Source: Halonatronomonas betaini (lineage in GTDB: Bacteria > Bacillota > Halanaerobiia > Halanaerobiales > Halarsenatibacteraceae). From it: a stretch of DNA of 64,000 nucleotides. Shown one piece after another: positions 20,753 through 29,731 of the stretch. Under the pieces are notes generated by a model. That model was not told the origin of the DNA. It did no database searches and worked only from the letters and a program-made list of their open reading frames with translations. The translations under genes and the position numbers were made by a program. The stretch's first letter is position 1; each line of letters begins with the position of its first letter. The stretch spans positions 1 through 64,000 of the forward strand of contig NZ_JADPIE010000007.1 of assembly GCF_015666175.1 (NCBI RefSeq). Direction: 5' to 3'.

Positions 20753-22102
20753 ATGAAATATATTTCTAACACACCTGAAGAACAGAAAAAAATGCTCTCT
20801 GATATAGGTGTGGAGGAAATTACTGATCTTTTTTCAGCTATTCCTGATAATATAAAACTCGATAAACCACTAGAACTACCTGATCCTATATCAGAGTTAG
20901 AAATGATGAATTTAGTTAATGAACGGGCTTCTCGAAATACTGATTTAACTGAAGCAGATAGTTATTTAGGAGCAGGGTCCTATGATCACTATATACCTTC
21001 GATTATAGATCATATGGTTCTAAGATCAGAATTCTATACAGCATATACACCCTATCAGGCTGAATTAAGTCAGGGAACCCTCCAGGCTATTTATGAGTAT
21101 CAGAGTATGATTGCTGAATTGACAGGCATGGGAATTGCTAATGCTTCTTTATTGGATGGAGGTTCAGCATTAGGAGAAGCCATTTTAATGGCTTTAAGGC
21201 ATACAAGATTAAACAAAGTAATAATGCCTAAATCTATTCACCCTTCATATAGAGAAGTTGGAAGAACTTATGGTGGTCCCCATAATGCTGACTTTCAAGA
21301 AATAGGTCTATCTGGCTCTTTAACAGACTTAGAACAACTAGAAGAAGCTCTAGATGATCAGACTGCAGCAGTTATAATTCAATATCCTAATTTTTATGGT
21401 TCTGTAGAAGATATGAAAAAGATTGCTGCAATGGTTGAAAAACAGAAAAAGACTTTACTAATAGTTGCTGCCAATCCAATTGCCCTTGGAATGTTAACCC
21501 CTCCAGGTGAATTTGGTGCAGATATAGTAATCGGTGAAGGCCAGCCACTAGGAAATGGAGTAAATTATGGAGGACCATATCTTGGCTATATGGCAATAAG
21601 AGATGATCGTCGTCTATTAAGACAAATGCCAGGCCGTTTAGTTGGCAAAACTGAAGATGTTGAAGGTCAAGAAGGTTTTGTAATGACCATGCAAACTAGA
21701 GAACAGCATATTAGAAGAGAAAAAGCAACTTCTAATATTTGTACCAATGAATCTTTAAATGCATTAATGGCAACAATATATATGGCAACTATGGGTAAGA
21801 AAGGTATAGAAGAAGTTGCCTATCAATCATTTAATAAAACCCGTTATTTAAAAGGGAGGCTGGAAGGAATATCCGGTCTAGAAGTAGTCAATGGAGATAA
21901 TCATTTCCATGAAATCTGGGTTAAGACAGAAAAACCAGCTTCAGAAATATTTAGTGAGCTGTATGATAAATGCATACTGGCTGGTGTAGATCTATCTCAA
22001 TTTGATGAAGAAGAGGGTTTATTAATCTGTGTAACTGAGAAGAAGACAAGAGAAGATTTAGATAAATTTGTTTCAGCGATGGAGGTGGCAGTCAATGAAT
22101 GA
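20753..22102 (+). CDS. gcvPA: Glycine dehydrogenase (decarboxylating) subunit 1
   Basis: A 449-residue N-terminal half of the split P protein, as in Firmicutes. Conserved [20 protein letters not shown] near residues 101-120 and the [20 protein letters not shown] region are present. It starts right after the gcvH stop and overlaps gcvPB by 8 bp. Together the two halves decarboxylate glycine with PLP. Confidence 0.96.
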   Translation: MKYISNTPEEQKKMLSDIGVEEITDLFSAIPDNIKLDKPLELPDPISELEMMNLVNERASRNTDLTEADSYLGAGSYDHYIPSIIDHMVLRSEFYTAYTPYQAELSQGTLQAIYEYQSMIAELTGMGIANASLLDGGSALGEAILMALRHTRLNKVIMPKSIHPSYREVGRTYGGPHNADFQEIGLSGSLTDLEQLEEALDDQTAAVIIQYPNFYGSVEDMKKIAAMVEKQKKTLLIVAANPIALGMLTPPGEFGADIVIGEGQPLGNGVNYGGPYLGYMAIRDDRRLLRQMPGRLVGKTEDVEGQEGFVMTMQTREQHIRREKATSNICTNESLNALMATIYMATMGKKGIEEVAYQSFNKTRYLKGRLEGISGLEVVNGDNHFHEIWVKTEKPASEIFSELYDKCILAGVDLSQFDEEEGLLICVTEKKTREDLDKFVSAMEVAVNE

Positions 22103-23534
22103 ACCTCTAATTAAAGACTTTAGTACTCCAGGTCGCAAGGGTTATAGTTTACCAGAACTAGATGTTGATAGAGTAGACCCAAAGGCGAGTTTACCTGAAG
22201 GTACAGTTAGAGAAGAAGCTCCTGATTTGCCTGAGGTTAGTGAAGTTGATGTTGTAAGGCATTTTACCAGTCTTTCAGAAATGAATTATGGCGTTGATTC
22301 AGGAATTTATCCATTAGGTTCCTGTACAATGAAATATAATCCTAAGATCAATGAAGATGTTGCGAGGATTCCTGGTTTAGCCAATATTCATCCATTTCAA
22401 CCTGTAAATGAAGTTCAGGGTAGCCTCTCAATGCTGTACGATCTTAAAAGATATCTTGCCGAAATAAGTGGTATGGATGAAATCACTTTACAACCGGCAT
22501 CAGGAGCCCATGGAGAATATGTAGGTTTAATGATAATTAGAAAGTACTTTGAAACTAGAGGAGAGGAAAGGAATAAAGTAATTGTCCCTGACTCTGCTCA
22601 TGGTACTAATCCTGCAACAGCAACAATGGCAGGTTATGAAGCAGTAGAAATAGAATCTAATGATAGAGGTATGGTTGACTTAGATAGCTTAAAAGAGGCT
22701 CTTGATGATGATGTTGCAGCGTTAATGTTAACCAACCCCAATACCCTGGGTATTTTTGAAAAAGATATCTGTGAAATAGCAGATCTAGTTCATGATGCTG
22801 GAGGTCTATTGTATTATGATGGCGCTAATATGAATGCAATTCTTAGTTATGCTCGTCCTGGAGATATGAACTTTGATGTAATGCATTTTAACCTTCATAA
22901 AACTTTTTCAACTCCACATGGTGGTGGAGGTCCTGGTTCAGGCCCGGTTGGAGTTAAAAGGTTTTTAACTCCATATCTACCTAAACCTTTCTTAACAGAA
23001 AAAGAGGGAGAGTATTTTTGGGATTACGATAGGCCTGATTCAATGGGTAGAGTTCATAGCTTCTATGGTAATTATGGTGTAATGCTAAGGGCATTCACTT
23101 ATATTAGAGGCCACGGGAAAACCGGATTAAAAGAAATTACAGAGAATGCAGTTTTAAACGCTAATTATCTTAAAGCTAAGTTGAAAGATGATTATGAACT
23201 TCCGTTTAGTGCAGATAGCCTCCATGAATTCGTGCTTTCTGGAAGTAAACAGAAAGAAAAAGGAGTATCAACTCTAAATATTGCTAAAAGATTATTAGAT
23301 TATGACCAATATGCACCTACAATTTATTTCCCATTAATAGTTAAAGAATCAATGATGATTGAACCGACTGAAACAGAGAATTTGAGATCGCTTGATCGGT
23401 TCATTGAAACTCTTGAAACTATTTCCCGGGAAATAGATGAAGATCCAGAAATGGTCAAAAAAGCTCCTCACACTACAATTGTTAGAAAGCTAGATGAGGC
23501 TCAAGCTGCAAGAAATCCGGATTTACGCTGGTAA
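22095..23534 (+). CDS. gcvPB: Glycine dehydrogenase (decarboxylating) subunit 2
   Basis: A 479-residue C-terminal half of the P protein. The PLP-lysine motif is in [20 protein letters not shown]. The ATG at 22095 follows GGAGGTG and overlaps the gcvPA end. Its coding sequence contains a perfect Noc-type palindrome at 23421-23434. Confidence 0.96.
   Translation: MNEPLIKDFSTPGRKGYSLPELDVDRVDPKASLPEGTVREEAPDLPEVSEVDVVRHFTSLSEMNYGVDSGIYPLGSCTMKYNPKINEDVARIPGLANIHPFQPVNEVQGSLSMLYDLKRYLAEISGMDEITLQPASGAHGEYVGLMIIRKYFETRGEERNKVIVPDSAHGTNPATATMAGYEAVEIESNDRGMVDLDSLKEALDDDVAALMLTNPNTLGIFEKDICEIADLVHDAGGLLYYDGANMNAILSYARPGDMNFDVMHFNLHKTFSTPHGGGGPGSGPVGVKRFLTPYLPKPFLTEKEGEYFWDYDRPDSMGRVHSFYGNYGVMLRAFTYIRGHGKTGLKEITENAVLNANYLKAKLKDDYELPFSADSLHEFVLSGSKQKEKGVSTLNIAKRLLDYDQYAPTIYFPLIVKESMMIEPTETENLRSLDRFIETLETISREIDEDPEMVKKAPHTTIVRKLDEAQAARNPDLRW
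23421..23434. promoter_or_regulatory. Predicted Noc-binding site (NBS)
   Basis: ATTTCCCGGGAAAT is identical to the B. subtilis Noc-site consensus. The flanking CT/AG extends the palindrome to 18 bp (23419-23436). It lies inside gcvPB, 7 kb from the noc gene and the origin, and encodes ordinary residues (TISREID). Confidence 0.75.
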
Positions 23535-23580
23535 TTAAAACTCAAAACGAGTGTTATTATATTAAAAAGGCGATTATATA

Positions 23581-23620
23581 AAGCATCCTGGTAGTTATTA
23601 TCAGGGTGCTTTTCTTCTTT
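23581..23620 (+). terminator. Terminator of the gcv operon
   Basis: Stem AGCATCCTG/CAGGGTGCT (23582-23590 and 23602-23610, one G-U) followed by TTTTCTTCTTTT. Confidence 0.85.
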
Positions 23621-23655
23621 TAAAGGTTGTGGTATAATCTAATCAGGTGATTACA

Positions 23656-24210
23656 ATGAGAGAAGAAACGTATTTAAATGATTATTCAGAAGATCTGGTA
23701 GAAAAATATGAAAAAGGAACAGAATGTGTGGATAGAGGTAAAGATCAAGAAGGGGAAGAACTTCTCCGCGAAGTTATCGAAAGAGAAGAAAATTTTGCTC
23801 CTGCCTATAATAAACTAGCTGTAATGTATATCAGACAGGATAATAAAAGTGAAGCTAGAGAAATTTTAGAATATGTATTAGGAGAAGTAGATCCTAAGTT
23901 TCCTCCAGCTTTAACAAATATGGGGAGCCTTGAAAGAGAAGCAGGCAATACTTATAAAGCAAAAGAGCTTTATCAGGAAGCCATTGATTTAAATTCTGAA
24001 TATGGGCCTGCTTATAATAATCTGGGGGTTATTTTAAGAGAAGAAGGGGAAATTTCTAAGTCTGTTAAATACTTAAAAAAAGCTAGAAAACTTGGAACTT
24101 ATGCTTTTAAAGCTAAAGAGGATACTCCTATTTATAAAGATCCTGGATGTATGGTCCCCATTATTTTAGGTTTTGTTTTTTTGCTTTTAACTATTTTCTG
24201 GTTATTATAA
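23656..24210 (+). CDS. TPR-repeat protein with a C-terminal membrane anchor
   Basis: A 184-residue protein. About three tetratricopeptide repeats span residues 20-145 (e.g. FAPAYNKLAVMYIRQDNKSE, GPAYNNLGVILREEGEISKS). A C-terminal hydrophobic segment (VPIILGFVFLLLTIFWLL) looks like a tail anchor with the TPRs on the cytoplasmic side. A GTG three codons upstream is an alternative start. It opens a gene run that continues through DUF951 and ychF. No specific partner can be named. Confidence 0.7.
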   Translation: MREETYLNDYSEDLVEKYEKGTECVDRGKDQEGEELLREVIEREENFAPAYNKLAVMYIRQDNKSEAREILEYVLGEVDPKFPPALTNMGSLEREAGNTYKAKELYQEAIDLNSEYGPAYNNLGVILREEGEISKSVKYLKKARKLGTYAFKAKEDTPIYKDPGCMVPIILGFVFLLLTIFWLL

Positions 24211-24231
24211 TTTATCAGAGGGGGATTTTAA

Positions 24232-24441
24232 ATGAATTTAGAAGAAATCTCTAAATTAAAACCTGGAGATATAATAAAGCTTAAAAAAGAACATCCCTGT
24301 GGCACAAACAGATGGGAATTAATTAGAATTGGAATGGATGTTAAAATTAAATGTATTGAATGTCAAAATTATATCAGTCTTTCAAGAAAAAATTTTAATA
24401 AATCCTATAAAAAAACATTAGAGCGGAGGCCAGATAATTAA
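24232..24441 (+). CDS. DUF951 protein (YyzM-like)
   Basis: A 69-residue protein with KPGDIIKLKKEHPCGTNRWE and CIECQNYISLSRKNF, typical of DUF951. The three cysteines could bind metal. The family is commonly found next to ychF near the origin in Firmicutes, as here, where its last base is the first base of the ychF start. Function unknown. Confidence 0.85.
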   Translation: MNLEEISKLKPGDIIKLKKEHPCGTNRWELIRIGMDVKIKCIECQNYISLSRKNFNKSYKKTLERRPDN

Positions 24442-25538
24442 TGGAATTAGGAATTATTGGTTTGCCGAATTCAGGAAAATCAACACTTTTTAATGCTTTA
24501 ACTGAAGCAGGTATTTCTGCAGATAATTATCCTTTCTGTACCATTGAGCCAAATATCGGTGTTGTCAATGTTGAAGATAATAGATTAGAAAAGCTCTGCC
24601 AGGAATATAATCCAGAGGACTGTACACCTGCCCCAATTAAGTTCGTTGATATAGCAGGATTAGTTGAGGGGGCAAGTAAAGGAGAGGGATTAGGAAACAA
24701 ATTCCTAAGTCATATTAGAGAAGTTGAGGCCATAATCCATGTAGTCCGTTTTTTTGAAGATGAAAATGTAGCCCATGTTAGTGGTGATATAGATCCTGTT
24801 CAGGATATTAAAATTATAGAAAATGAATTAATTGAAGCTGATTTAGAAACCTTGAGAAGGCGGCAGGAAAAAACGGAAAAGATGCTAAAAACAGGAGAAG
24901 ATAAATATAAAGAAGAAATGAAAATCATTAAAAAGATAGAACAAGCTTTAGAATCCGGGATTCCAGTTAGACTTCAAAAATTAAATGATAATGCTAGAAG
25001 ACTTGCAAATGAGCTGTTCTTTTTAACTGATAAGCCTGTCTTATATGTAGCAAATATGTCTGAGCAACAATTAACTGAATTAAATAATATAGAAAATTTT
25101 CAAAGCTTAAAGAATAAAGCTGAAAATGAAGAGGCTGAATTAATTGAACTGTCAGCTGTCTTTGAACTTGAATTAATTGATTTGGAAACTGATGAGAAAG
25201 AAATATTTTTAAATGAATTAGGATTAGAAGAACCTGGATTAAAAAAGTTGATTCAGGCTGGATATGAACTTCTAGATTTAATAACATTTTATACAGTTGC
25301 AGGTGGCAGAGAAGTTAGGGCTACTCCAATTCCAGAAGGTACTGAGATAATTAAAGCAGCAGGGAAAATTCATTCATCAATGGAAGAAGGTTTTATCAGA
25401 GCAGAAGTAGTTAATTTTAAAGATTGGGATAGTTTTGATGGAATGGCCGGGGCAAGAGATGCAGGTAAGGTTAGAATAGAAGGTAAAGATTACATAGTTG
25501 AAGATGGCGATATCTGTCACTTTAGATTTAAAGATTAA
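24441..25538 (+). CDS. ychF: Ribosome-associated ATPase/GTPase YchF
   Basis: A 365-residue Obg-family P-loop protein. G1 is GLPNSGKSTLFNAL (residues 6-19) and the switch region is VDIAGLVEGASKGEGLGN. A coiled-coil insertion precedes the C-terminal TGS-like domain ending VEDGDICHFRF. YchF (OLA1 relatives) binds ribosomes and prefers ATP. Confidence 0.96.
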   Translation: MELGIIGLPNSGKSTLFNALTEAGISADNYPFCTIEPNIGVVNVEDNRLEKLCQEYNPEDCTPAPIKFVDIAGLVEGASKGEGLGNKFLSHIREVEAIIHVVRFFEDENVAHVSGDIDPVQDIKIIENELIEADLETLRRRQEKTEKMLKTGEDKYKEEMKIIKKIEQALESGIPVRLQKLNDNARRLANELFFLTDKPVLYVANMSEQQLTELNNIENFQSLKNKAENEEAELIELSAVFELELIDLETDEKEIFLNELGLEEPGLKKLIQAGYELLDLITFYTVAGGREVRATPIPEGTEIIKAAGKIHSSMEEGFIRAEVVNFKDWDSFDGMAGARDAGKVRIEGKDYIVEDGDICHFRFKD

Positions 25539-25592
25539 TGAATATTTATTCTTATTTTGCTTGCAAGATAGTTTTAGTAATGCTATAATATT

Positions 25593-25668
25593 AAAAGGTC
25601 TGCTTAAAGCAGGCCAAACTTCCATGCTCTATAAAAATAGGGCCGTTAAGACCGGATGGAGGAGGTGA
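25593..25668 (+). promoter_or_regulatory. Candidate rpsF (S6:S18) leader RNA
   Basis: Upstream of rpsF a 9-bp-like hairpin (GGTCTGCTTAAAGCAGGCC) is followed by a second fold. There CCAT (about 25622) can pair with ATGG (about 25655), enclosing CTCTAT/ATAG and a GCCG-TTAAGACCGG loop. The S6:S18 complex is known to bind such a leader in many bacteria and to repress its own operon. Assignment rests on location and rough fold only. Confidence 0.45.
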
Positions 25669-25675
25669 ATTATAA

Positions 25676-25969
25676 ATGAGAAGAAGAAATTATGAAGCCA
25701 CTTTTATTTTAAATAACGAAATTACTGAAGAGGAACATGAAGCGGCAGTTGAGCGTATTAAAAATTCTGTTGAAGGCTCAGCAGGCGATATCACTGAGTT
25801 AGAAGATTGGGGAGAGAAACGTCTTGCTTATCCAATCAACGATTTATACTCAGGATATTATTATATGCTGAACTTTGAAGGTAATGCAGATACAGTTGAT
25901 GAACTTGAACGTAATCTTAAACTTATCGGTGGAGTAATGCGCTATATGGTTATTAGAGTCGATGAGTAA
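25676..25969 (+). CDS. rpsF: 30S ribosomal protein S6
   Basis: A 97-residue S6 beginning MRRRNYEATFILN, with the conserved WGEKRLAYPI and YYMLNFEG. Standard rpsF-ssb-rpsR order follows. AGGAGGTG precedes the ATG. Confidence 0.97.
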   Translation: MRRRNYEATFILNNEITEEEHEAAVERIKNSVEGSAGDITELEDWGEKRLAYPINDLYSGYYYMLNFEGNADTVDELERNLKLIGGVMRYMVIRVDE

Positions 25970-25991
25970 AACTTGCGGGGTGGTTATGTAA

Positions 25992-26432
25992 ATGTTAAAT
26001 AAGATAATATTAATTGGGCGGCTAGTTAGAGATCCAGAATTGAGATATACAGGTAGTGGTACTCCTGTCTGCAATTTCACACTGGCTGTTGAGAGAAACT
26101 ATACAAATCGCGATGGAGATAGAGATGTAGATTTTATACCAGTAGTAACCTGGCAAAAATTAGCTGAGACCTGTGCCCAGCACTTAGGTAAAGGTCGGCT
26201 GGTTGCAGTTGATGGCCGTCTCCAGATTCGCAAAAGCGAAAAGGAAAATAGAACCTATATTAACCCCGAAGTTGTAGCTCAGGATGTACGTTTTCTTGAC
26301 TGGCCAAAGGATGGTAATTCTCAGAACCAGCGTGGAAGAAGTGGAGCATCCAGTAATCAACAGTTTGGTCCAGATAGTCCACCTGACAGTGCTGAGGATA
26401 TGCTTGACGATGATTTTGATGTTCCATTTTAA
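25992..26432 (+). CDS. ssb: Single-stranded DNA-binding protein
   Basis: A 146-residue SSB. The OB-fold is MLNKIILIGRLVRDPELRYT through about residue 105. A Q/N/S/G-rich linker leads to the acidic protein-interaction tip DDDFDVPF. Lies between the S6 and S18 genes, as in most Firmicutes. Confidence 0.97.
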   Translation: MLNKIILIGRLVRDPELRYTGSGTPVCNFTLAVERNYTNRDGDRDVDFIPVVTWQKLAETCAQHLGKGRLVAVDGRLQIRKSEKENRTYINPEVVAQDVRFLDWPKDGNSQNQRGRSGASSNQQFGPDSPPDSAEDMLDDDFDVPF

Positions 26433-26460
26433 GTTGAAGTTCCAAAAAGGAGGGATATAA

Positions 26461-26673
26461 GTGGCACGAGGTAGAAATAGATCCTGTTATTATTGCGGGA
26501 ATGATAAAGAAATTGACTATAAAGATTTAAGAACTTTAAAGAAGCATCTTACTGATAGAGGTAAAATTATGCCCAGGAGAGTCTCAGGTACATGTGCAAA
26601 ACATCAGAGAGCCATTACCCAGGCTATTAAAAGGGCAAGACATATTGCTTTATTACCGTATGTTAAAGAGTAA
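26461..26673 (+). CDS. rpsR: 30S ribosomal protein S18
   Basis: A 70-residue S18 starting at GTG 26461 behind AAAGGAGGGA. It keeps a CYYC pair plus GTCAKH, so it looks like the zinc-binding (C+) form. The family's LPYV close to the C-terminus is present. Confidence 0.96.
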   Translation: MARGRNRSCYYCGNDKEIDYKDLRTLKKHLTDRGKIMPRRVSGTCAKHQRAITQAIKRARHIALLPYVKE

Positions 26674-26692
26674 TTAATTAAAGATTATATTT

Positions 26693-26718
26693 GGAGGTAG
26701 GACTTCCTGCCTCCTTTA
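26693..26718 (+). terminator. Hairpin after rpsR (weak terminator or attenuator)
   Basis: GGAGGTAGG-actt-CCTGCCTCC with one G-U pair, followed only by TTTAA. It lies between rpsR and the DUF2232 gene, so it probably attenuates rather than fully stops transcription. Confidence 0.55.
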
Positions 26719-26744
26719 ACGGATATATTAGGGAGTTGTTTTAG

Positions 26745-27662
26745 ATGGATAATAAACCATCTACACCAGACCAGGACCTGAAAGAAATGAGAAAGCAGTT
26801 TTTATTGAGTCTTATAGCTATAGTTATTTTAACATTTATAAATGTTAGTTTTCCATTTTTTAATCTAGCTGTTATTTTAATCTGGCCAATACCAATAGTC
26901 AATCTAGCTATCCATCAGGGAATGCAGAAGGCAACTATTTTAATTGCAATTGCAGCATTAATTAATGGCCTGTTATTTAATCCATTAATGGGATTATTGA
27001 CTGTTGCTGGCTTTGGTTTTGTTGGATTTGTAATGGCCGGAGCTATCCTAGAAAAATTGTCGGCCTTTAAAGTCCTGGTAATGACAGTATTAGCAGCAAT
27101 AGCTTCTAATTTCTTAATTATAGCTGGAATTTCCTTTGCATATGACGGTGGAATTTTAGCTACAGTTCAATCAGCAATTGCTGATAATTTAGTCCCATTA
27201 CTTGAAAATGGAGAGATGACAGCAGTTTTAGAGGCTCAATTGGAGTTAATTTCTTTGATAATTCCAGGAATGCTTATAATTTCAGGTGTTTTAACTGGTA
27301 TATTAAATTATTATTTAGTTCACTGGTATTTTGATATTAAAAGGATTTCAGTTAATACCTATAATAGTATCTCTTACTGGCGTTTCCCAACAATAATCTT
27401 ATCACTGGGACTGGTAATCTCTATTTTATTTAGAGGCAGTCCAGTTGGCTTAAATCTTCTGGTGATAATAATATTTTTATTGTTTTTACAGGGTTTTGGA
27501 GTAGGGCTATATTATGTAAGAAAAAAGACCAAATCCTTTTTCTTAAACTGGATTTATATCCTTTTAGTTATAATGATACCGGTAATACCACCACTTTTAT
27601 TTCTAATAGGTCTGGTTGATTTATGGTTTGATATTCGAAAATTAAAATATGGAAACAATTAA
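26745..27662 (+). CDS. DUF2232 (YybS-like) multi-pass membrane protein
   Basis: A 305-residue hydrophobic protein with about eight predicted transmembrane segments. A charged N-terminal tail (PSTPDQDLKEMRKQF) precedes the first. YybS-type proteins lie between rpsR and rplI in many Firmicutes and resemble the S components of transporters. Substrate unknown. Confidence 0.8.
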   Translation: MDNKPSTPDQDLKEMRKQFLLSLIAIVILTFINVSFPFFNLAVILIWPIPIVNLAIHQGMQKATILIAIAALINGLLFNPLMGLLTVAGFGFVGFVMAGAILEKLSAFKVLVMTVLAAIASNFLIIAGISFAYDGGILATVQSAIADNLVPLLENGEMTAVLEAQLELISLIIPGMLIISGVLTGILNYYLVHWYFDIKRISVNTYNSISYWRFPTIILSLGLVISILFRGSPVGLNLLVIIIFLLFLQGFGVGLYYVRKKTKSFFLNWIYILLVIMIPVIPPLLFLIGLVDLWFDIRKLKYGNN

Positions 27663-27689
27663 ATGTGAATATAAAGGAGGTCTATTTAA

Positions 27690-28142
27690 ATGGAAGTAAT
27701 ACTCCGTGAAGATGTTGAAAAAGTAGGTGCCGGAGGCGAGGTTGTTGATGTTGCTGATGGTTATGCTAGAAATTTTCTTTTTCCTAGAGGGTTAGCAGAA
27801 AAAGCTACAAAAGCTAAAATTCAGGAAGTTAAAGCTGCTCAAAAGGCTAAAGAAAAAGCTAAAGCTGAAAATAGAGAAGCAGCTCAAGCTCAAGCTGAAA
27901 AGTTAGAGTCTGAGAAATTTGAAATAGCTGTTAAAGCTGGTGAAGAAGGAAGATTGTTTGGTTCTGTCTCAACTCATGATATAGCAGATAAAGTAGAAGC
28001 TGCTGGTTATGAAATAGATAGAAAGAAAATTGACCTTGATGAGAATATCAAAGATTTAGGAGCTCATAAAGTTACAGTTAAGCTCTTTGAAGATATAGCA
28101 GCAGAAATAACTGTTAATGTTGTTGCTAAAGAAGAAGAGTAA
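27690..28142 (+). CDS. rplI: 50S ribosomal protein L9
   Basis: A 150-residue L9. The N-terminal rRNA-binding domain is MEVILREDVEKVGAGGEVVD with GYARNFLFPRGLA. A long lysine/alanine-rich helix and C-terminal domain follow. In many Firmicutes dnaB follows directly; here an intrinsic terminator does, and dnaB is 14 kb away on the other strand. Confidence 0.97.
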   Translation: MEVILREDVEKVGAGGEVVDVADGYARNFLFPRGLAEKATKAKIQEVKAAQKAKEKAKAENREAAQAQAEKLESEKFEIAVKAGEEGRLFGSVSTHDIADKVEAAGYEIDRKKIDLDENIKDLGAHKVTVKLFEDIAAEITVNVVAKEEE

Positions 28143-28167
28143 GCTCAATTTAATATATTAATTAAGC

Positions 28168-28196
28168 AGCCCTTTTTACCAGGGCTGTTTTTTTAT
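28168..28196 (+). terminator. Terminator after rplI
   Basis: CAGCCCT/AGGGCTG stem with a short loop, followed by seven T residues. Confidence 0.92.
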
Positions 28197-28289
28197 TTAA
28201 TAAAATTGACATAACATAGTATAATACTTTGTATAAGAAATTATTATTTTTGTTATTCGTAATTATAATAAGGAAATAAGTGAAAATTA

Positions 28290-28318
28290 TTGACTATTTA
28301 ATTGATAACTGTTATTAT
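28290..28318 (+). promoter_or_regulatory. Promoter of the first selenoperoxiredoxin gene
   Basis: TTGACT (28290-28295), 17-bp spacer, TATTAT (28313-28318). The spacer and most of the -10 are covered by a Fur-family inverted repeat. Confidence 0.75.
28303..28317. promoter_or_regulatory. Fur/PerR-family operator, copy 1
   Basis: TGATAACTGTTATTA is a 7-1-7 inverted repeat with one mismatch in symmetry. It fits the Fur-family core TGATAATNATTATCA and is placed to block the -10. A near-identical box lies before the second peroxiredoxin. Confidence 0.7.
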
Positions 28319-28359
28319 TAAAGCAGTTAAATTAAATATTATAAAGGGGGAACAAACAA

Positions 28360-28956
28360 ATGGTTAAGGTAGGAGCAAAAGCACCTGATTTTACTGCTAA
28401 AGCATTTCATCAGGGAGAATTTAAAGATGTAAGTTTATCAGATTATGACGGGAAATGGAGAATGGTCTGTTTTTATCCAGGAGATTTTACTTTCGTCTGA
28501 CCTACGGAACTGGCGTCAGTTGCCGCCAAGTATCCTGAGTTACAGGAATTAGATCTTGAAGTATTATCGGTAAGTACTAATAGTCATTTCACTCATAAAA
28601 TCTGGCAGGAAGAAGAGCTTTCAAAGATGGTAGATGGTGGGGTTCCATTTCCAATGCTTGCAGATCCAGCAGGTAAGATTGGTCGTCTATATGGTGTATA
28701 TGATGAAGAAGAAGGTGTCGATGTAAGAGGCCGTTTCTTAATTGACCCAGACGGCATATTACAGGCCATGGAAATCCTTACACCACCTGTAGGCCGTAAT
28801 GTTGAAGAATTATTTAGACAGCTTCAAGCATTTCAACATGTAAGAGAAACAGGAGAAGCAACACCTTCTGGCTGGACTCCAGGGAAGAAAACCCTTAAAC
28901 CTGGCCCTGACTTAGTAGGTAAGGTCTGGAAAGAATGGAAACCAGGTTCTGAATAA
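28360..28956 (+). CDS. Selenocysteine-containing peroxiredoxin (AhpC/Prx type), copy 1
   Basis: Reading through the in-frame TGA at 28498-28500 gives a 198-residue peroxiredoxin. The peroxidatic motif is [14 protein letters not shown] with U at residue 47, where the family has Cys. Sequence before and after the TGA continues one frame and one fold ([13 protein letters not shown] upstream; [13 protein letters not shown] downstream). A hairpin starts 10 nt after the TGA, as a bacterial SECIS requires. The resolving Cys position (family GEVCPA) reads GEATPS, so no resolving Cys is seen; the only Cys is residue 37. GGGGG precedes the ATG. A conventional gene caller would report only the piece from about 28627. 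Reduces peroxides, probably with an external thiol donor. Confidence 0.92.
28498..28528 (+). promoter_or_regulatory. UGA (Sec) codon and SECIS-like hairpin, copy 1
   Basis: UGA at 28498-28500 is followed by a stem at 28511-28517/28522-28528 (TGGCGTC/GCCGCCA, one mismatch) with loop AGTT. The second peroxiredoxin has the same position and loop with compensating stem changes. Confidence 0.8.
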
Positions 28957-28984
28957 AGATATATAGTTGAATAATTAACTTATC

Positions 28985-29015
28985 GCCGACCTATTTAGGT
29001 CGGCTTTATTTTTTT
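28985..29015 (+). terminator. Terminator between the two selenoperoxiredoxin genes
   Basis: Perfect stem GCCGACC/GGTCGGC with loop TATTTA, then TTTATTTTTTT. The two genes are therefore separate transcription units. Confidence 0.92.
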
Positions 29016-29050
29016 AACAATTTATATATAAATCAGGTTGCAATTCTAAT

Positions 29051-29071
29051 TGATAACTGTTATCATATAAT
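29051..29071 (+). promoter_or_regulatory. Fur/PerR-family operator and -10 element, copy 2
   Basis: TGATAACTGTTATCA (29051-29065) is a perfect 7-1-7 inverted repeat abutting TATAAT (29066-29071). The -35 is weak. TTGATAACTGTTAT is shared exactly with the first operator. Confidence 0.75.
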
Positions 29072-29107
29072 AGAACATAAAACTTGATTAAAAGGAGAGG
29101 GTTTATA

Positions 29108-29710
29108 ATGATAAAAGTTGGAGAAAAAGCACCTGTTTTTGAAACAAAAGCGTATGTAGATGGTCAATTTAAAGATGTAGCACTAACAGATTATGAAGGG
29201 CAATGGACTGTATTATTTTTCTATCCAGGCGATTTCACTTTCGTCTGACCGACTGAATTAACGGCAGTTGCCGTCAAGTATGATGAACTTCAGGAAGCTG
29301 ATGCTGAAGTTTTAGCTATTAGTACTGATAGCCATTTTGTTCATAAAGTCTGGCAGGAAGAAGAGCTATCCAAGATGATAGAGGGTGGACTTCCATTTCC
29401 AATGTTAGCTGATCCAGGTGGAGATATTGGTAAAATGTATAATGTGTATGATGCCGAAAACGGCATAAATATAAGAGGTAAGTTTGTTATTGATCCTGAT
29501 GGTGTTCTACAGGCTATGGAGATTTTAAATGAGCCAACAGGAAGAAATGTTGAGGAGTTAGTAAGACAGGTGAGAGCACTTCAGCATACAAGTAATACCT
29601 GCGAAGCTACTCCAGCTGGCTGGCATCCTGGGAAGAAAACATTAACCCCAGGAGAAGACCTTGTCGGTAAAGTTCATGAAAACTGGAATCCAGATGAAGA
29701 ACTTGAATAA
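29108..29710 (+). CDS. Selenocysteine-containing peroxiredoxin (AhpC/Prx type), copy 2
   Basis: Reading through TGA 29246-29248 gives 200 residues, with [14 protein letters not shown] and U again at residue 47. It is clearly paralogous to the previous gene over the full length ([27 protein letters not shown]). The family resolving-Cys motif is replaced by CEATPAGW, with a Cys two residues earlier than usual, so resolution may differ from copy 1. AGGAGAGGG lies upstream of the ATG. Own operator and terminators imply independent expression. Confidence 0.92.
29246..29276 (+). promoter_or_regulatory. UGA (Sec) codon and SECIS-like hairpin, copy 2
   Basis: UGA 29246-29248, then stem ACGGC/GCCGT (29261-29265 and 29270-29274) with loop AGTT. 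Outer T-A pairs extend it to 29259/29276. Confidence 0.82.
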
Positions 29711-29731
29711 AATAAATATTAAAATTCTAAG

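Noticed and set aside
28627-28956. Stand-alone 109-residue gene starting at ATG 28627
   Set aside because: It is only the part of a peroxiredoxin downstream of the Sec UGA. The frame and fold continue upstream to ATG 28360.
29375-29710. Stand-alone 111-residue gene starting at ATG 29375
   Set aside because: Same reason: it is the 3' part of the second selenoperoxiredoxin.
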